DNA of 64,000 nucleotides from contig NZ_CP031055.1 in assembly GCF_003345295.1 (NCBI RefSeq), positions 2,046,001 through 2,110,000 on the forward strand, written 5' to 3'. Shown here piece by piece: positions 62,801-64,000 of this stretch. Within the stretch, counting starts at the first letter, position 1. Every line of letters starts with the position of its first letter. Made by a program: the position numbers and the translations under genes. Under the pieces are notes generated by a model. The model was not told where the DNA came from, searched no databases, and saw only the letters and a program-made list of their open reading frames with translations. This DNA is from Vibrio splendidus (GTDB lineage: Bacteria > Pseudomonadota > Gammaproteobacteria > Enterobacterales > Vibrionaceae).

Positions 62801-63029
62801 TGAAGAAGCGCCTGTTGTAAAAGCAGAAGCTCCTCAAGCTGCACCAAAAGCAACGGTTGCTAAGAAGCAAGCAGGCTCTCCAATGACTAAAGCTCCTGGT
62901 CCACAAGAGATCAAAGAGATTGAAGTTGTTGCAGCTCCGTTCCGCACTGAGCGTTTTGTACCGAAAGGTGCAGGTAGTCAGGCAGCGTCGAACCAAGCTG
63001 GCGCAGGTATGACTAAGCCAAACTACTAG
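59859..63029 (+). CDS. rne: Ribonuclease E
   Basis: A 1056-residue endoribonuclease, core of the RNA degradosome and of rRNA/tRNA maturation. The N-terminal catalytic half has the S1 domain (about 37-120), metal-binding Asp302 and Asp345, and the zinc-link Cys403/Cys406 (CPRCTGTG). The unstructured C-terminal half holds an amphipathic membrane-anchor-like segment (FFKAIGSFLFG, about 568), two Arg-rich RNA-binding regions (about 605-690 and 800-840), and repeated AMGKV motifs. It ends with Ala/Glu/Val-rich sequence. Slightly shorter than or equal to E. coli Rne (1061). Autoregulation through its leader is likely. Confidence 0.97.
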   Translation: MKRMLINATQKEELRVALVDGQRLFDLDIESPGHESKKANIYKGRITRIEPSLEAAFVDYGAERHGFLPLKEIAREYFPEGYTYQGRPSIKEVLREGQEVIVQVEKEERGSKGAALTTFISLAGSYLVLMPNNPRAGGISRRIEGDERTQLKAALSTLELPQGMGLIVRTAGVGKSAEELEWDLNVLLNHWGAIKQASDSNAAPFLIHQESNVIVRAIRDYLRRDIGEILIDSNTIFERAQAHIQLIRPDFMNRVKKYDGEVPLFSHYQIESQIESAFQREVRLPSGGSIVIDPTEALTSIDINSARATKGSDIEETALNTNLEAADEIARQLRLRDLGGLVVIDFIDMTPVRHQREVESRLRDAVRLDRARVQIGRISRFGLLEMSRQRLSPSLAEASHHICPRCTGTGVVRDNESLALSVLRLIEEEALKDNTAQVLAVVPVPIASYLLNEKRRSVNHIEKNQEVKITVVPNSDMETPHFEVIRVREGEEFDLLSYLLPTKLEALKEAESKEPAEQTIRPKKIEEPALKGFAAPAQSAPTPAPAPKAVEEKKVEPAATQEPSLIGRFFKAIGSFLFGSSTQEEKKEEEKQEEKPKNNRNNGNRQRRDRNDNRRRNQRGDRGEQRNERGDRSEQRNERGDNRNENRDNKRRRKPVRDEKPEEQKEAAPQQTRQPRKPKQDRRNKPRDEQKQQEEQVPSKLAEEGLQLAAEAQADKPEAPKAKPEAKAVKIKERRQRRKLNKLVRVKDQQAQAEADNNADNASKEQKVQTASHEQAVAQEQKVVEQVEATQVNAEQTEQEEPKQRRNRRSPRHLRASGQRRRRGRDRRPNPFRLRKGGVASPEMAMGKVMPRFIPKPHHNQTKPEVAETDVAVEAQVATETQVAVQAQEQNTAQENAPQSNVVMAGGFACPELAMGKVIISREDAVVAEETRSEAQVTEAPVVVEEAPVVVEATKVEAAVAVEETTPVVEAEAPKAESAKVEEAPVVKAEAPQAAPKATVAKKQAGSPMTKAPGPQEIKEIEVVAAPFRTERFVPKGAGSQAASNQAGAGMTKPNY

Positions 63030-63064
63030 CGATTACTGATAGATAATCACAAGTAAATAGAATC

Positions 63065-63093
63065 AAAGGCTGCTTATTAAAGCAGCCTTTTTC
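63065..63093 (+). terminator. Terminator of rne
   Basis: AAAGGCTGCTT and AAGCAGCCTTT form an 11-bp stem around ATTA, followed by TTTTT. Confidence 0.92.
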
Positions 63094-63287
63094 ATATCTA
63101 CTAGTCGAATAAAAATTAACAGATATATTACTCAAAGTTAGGTTCAACCTTGAACTTAGTCACATTTTTGGGTAGCATTCGCGCACTTATCTTTTCGACA
63201 CTTCGCTATTGCCGCTCTTTTCCATCACTGTTTGGCTACGCAATACACTCGTGTCGGTAAATCCATTTTTAGCATAGCTGAGCAAAC

Positions 63288-64000
63288 ATGTTCGAATTCC
63301 CACAATTTTCAAAGCACTCTGTAAAGAATGACGTGCTTTCAGGTCTTACAGTAGCCCTAGCTCTGGTACCTGAAGCCGTAGCATTCGCCTTTGTTGCTGG
63401 CGTTGACCCAATGGTTGGTCTTTACGCAGCACTCATCGTAGGTTTAATCACTTCCGTCTTCGGTGGTCGTCCAGGTATGATTTCTGGTGCAACTGGCGCA
63501 ATGGCCGTTGTAATGGTGAGCCTAGTGGCAACCCATGGCGTTCAATACCTATTCGCAGCCGTTATGCTGGCTGGCCTTCTGCAAATTGCAGCGGGTGTAT
63601 TCAAGTTAGGTAAATTTATCCGTATCGTTCCACACCCAGTAATGATTGGTTTCGTGAACGGTTTGGCAATTGTGATCTTCCTAGCTCAGCTTGGTCAATT
63701 TAAAGCGCCAGACGTAACGGGTGCATTAACTTGGTTACCAAGCGGTCAAATGACACTGATGTTAGGCCTAGTCGCGCTCACTATGGGTATCATCCACTTC
63801 CTACCTAAACTCACTACAGCAGTACCTTCTTCATTGGTAGCTATTGTAACGGTAACGGCTTTGGTTGTAGGCCTTGATCTTGAAACTCGTACTGTTGTTG
63901 ACTTCCTACGTACTATGTCTGGTGACGAAGCCGCTACGCTAGCGGGCTCTCTACCAACGTTCTCTATTCCTGCAGTTCCGTTTTCTTTCGAGACACTTCA
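63288..64000 (+). CDS. SulP family anion transporter, N-terminal part
   Basis: An open frame from ATG at 63288 runs to the end of the window (about 237 codons), so the gene is cut. It starts MFEFPQFSKHSVKNDVLSGLTVALALVPEA and shows the SulP/SLC26 pattern: VPEAVAF in the first helix, GGRPGMISGATGAM (about 64-77) and PHPVMIGFVNGLAI (about 120). About six hydrophobic segments are present. The family carries sulfate, bicarbonate or carboxylates; substrate cannot be told. The C-terminal STAS domain, if any, lies outside. Its ribosome-binding site is weak (GAG). Confidence 0.88.
   Translation, partial: MFEFPQFSKHSVKNDVLSGLTVALALVPEAVAFAFVAGVDPMVGLYAALIVGLITSVFGGRPGMISGATGAMAVVMVSLVATHGVQYLFAAVMLAGLLQIAAGVFKLGKFIRIVPHPVMIGFVNGLAIVIFLAQLGQFKAPDVTGALTWLPSGQMTLMLGLVALTMGIIHFLPKLTTAVPSSLVAIVTVTALVVGLDLETRTVVDFLRTMSGDEAATLAGSLPTFSIPAVPFSFETL

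Noticed and set aside
61555..62996. Several long frames antisense or out of frame within rne
   Set aside because: The low-complexity C-terminal half of RNase E avoids stop codons by chance; these frames have hydrophobic or Val/Thr-biased nonsense composition.

Overview
The window looks like a chromosomal segment of a marine Vibrio (Gammaproteobacteria, Vibrionaceae). The genus is inferred from the proteins: close relatives of enterobacterial EmrD, PflB/PflA, YeaG/YeaH, SohB, YciK, Mlc, PykA, PtsG and RNase E, combined with genes typical of vibrios (a DUF3360 membrane protein, an SOS-controlled imuA-imuB-dnaE2 cassette, MipA/OmpV-type porins). Base composition is moderate and codon use is uniform, except in an AT-richer accessory patch at 22.2-23.7 kb. 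I saw no tRNA, rRNA, CRISPR array or intact insertion sequence.

Layout. 0-8 kb: end of roxA, a chemoreceptor, emrD, a lipoprotein-type oligopeptidase B, and xthA. 8-11 kb: a large lipoprotein metalloprotease of the M60/ImpA type with a Gly-Gly-Ser tandem repeat. 11-14.5 kb: a basic-amino-acid ABC importer (ATPase, binding protein, two permeases). 15-21.5 kb: an anaerobic-metabolism block with a DUF3360 transporter, pflB, an lpxR-like gene and pflA. 21.6-24.5 kb: yfbU, then a small accessory patch carrying an outer-membrane barrel gene between an intact mipA-family gene and a decayed copy of its 3' end. 24.8-29.7 kb: the yeaG-yeaH-ycgB stress operon. 29.9-32 kb: sohB and yciK. 32-37.4 kb: the SOS mutasome imuA-imuB-dnaE2 behind a clear LexA box. 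37.5-44.6 kb: a candidate small protein, cheV, mlc, pykA, a patatin-like gene, a 29-residue YnhF-like protein and two surface barrel proteins. 44.8-57.3 kb: the conserved leftward block yceD-rpmF-plsX-fabHDG-acpP-fabF-pabC-mltG-tmk-holB-ycfH-ptsG, in the same order as in E. coli. 57.4-64 kb: yceF, rluC, rne with a structured leader, and the start of a SulP transporter.

How the genes work together. The fab block makes fatty-acid and phospholipid precursors next to ribosomal protein L32 and enzymes of folate, dTTP and replication. Mlc, PtsG and PykA form a glucose-uptake and glycolysis set, and both mlc and ptsG carry candidate Mlc-type palindromes. PflB and PflA form the radical pyruvate-formate lyase system, with an FNR-like site upstream of the neighbouring DUF3360 gene. 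ImuA, ImuB and DnaE2 form a damage-inducible translesion replication system.

Most of the window is ordinary core genome. The parts that most deserve a second look are the 22.2-23.9 kb patch, two short candidate genes (22451-22558 and 37508-37603), the metalloprotease with its repeat, a hexapeptide repeat inside PabC, and the candidate regulatory palindromes. I found no convincing evidence of a wholly new multi-gene system.
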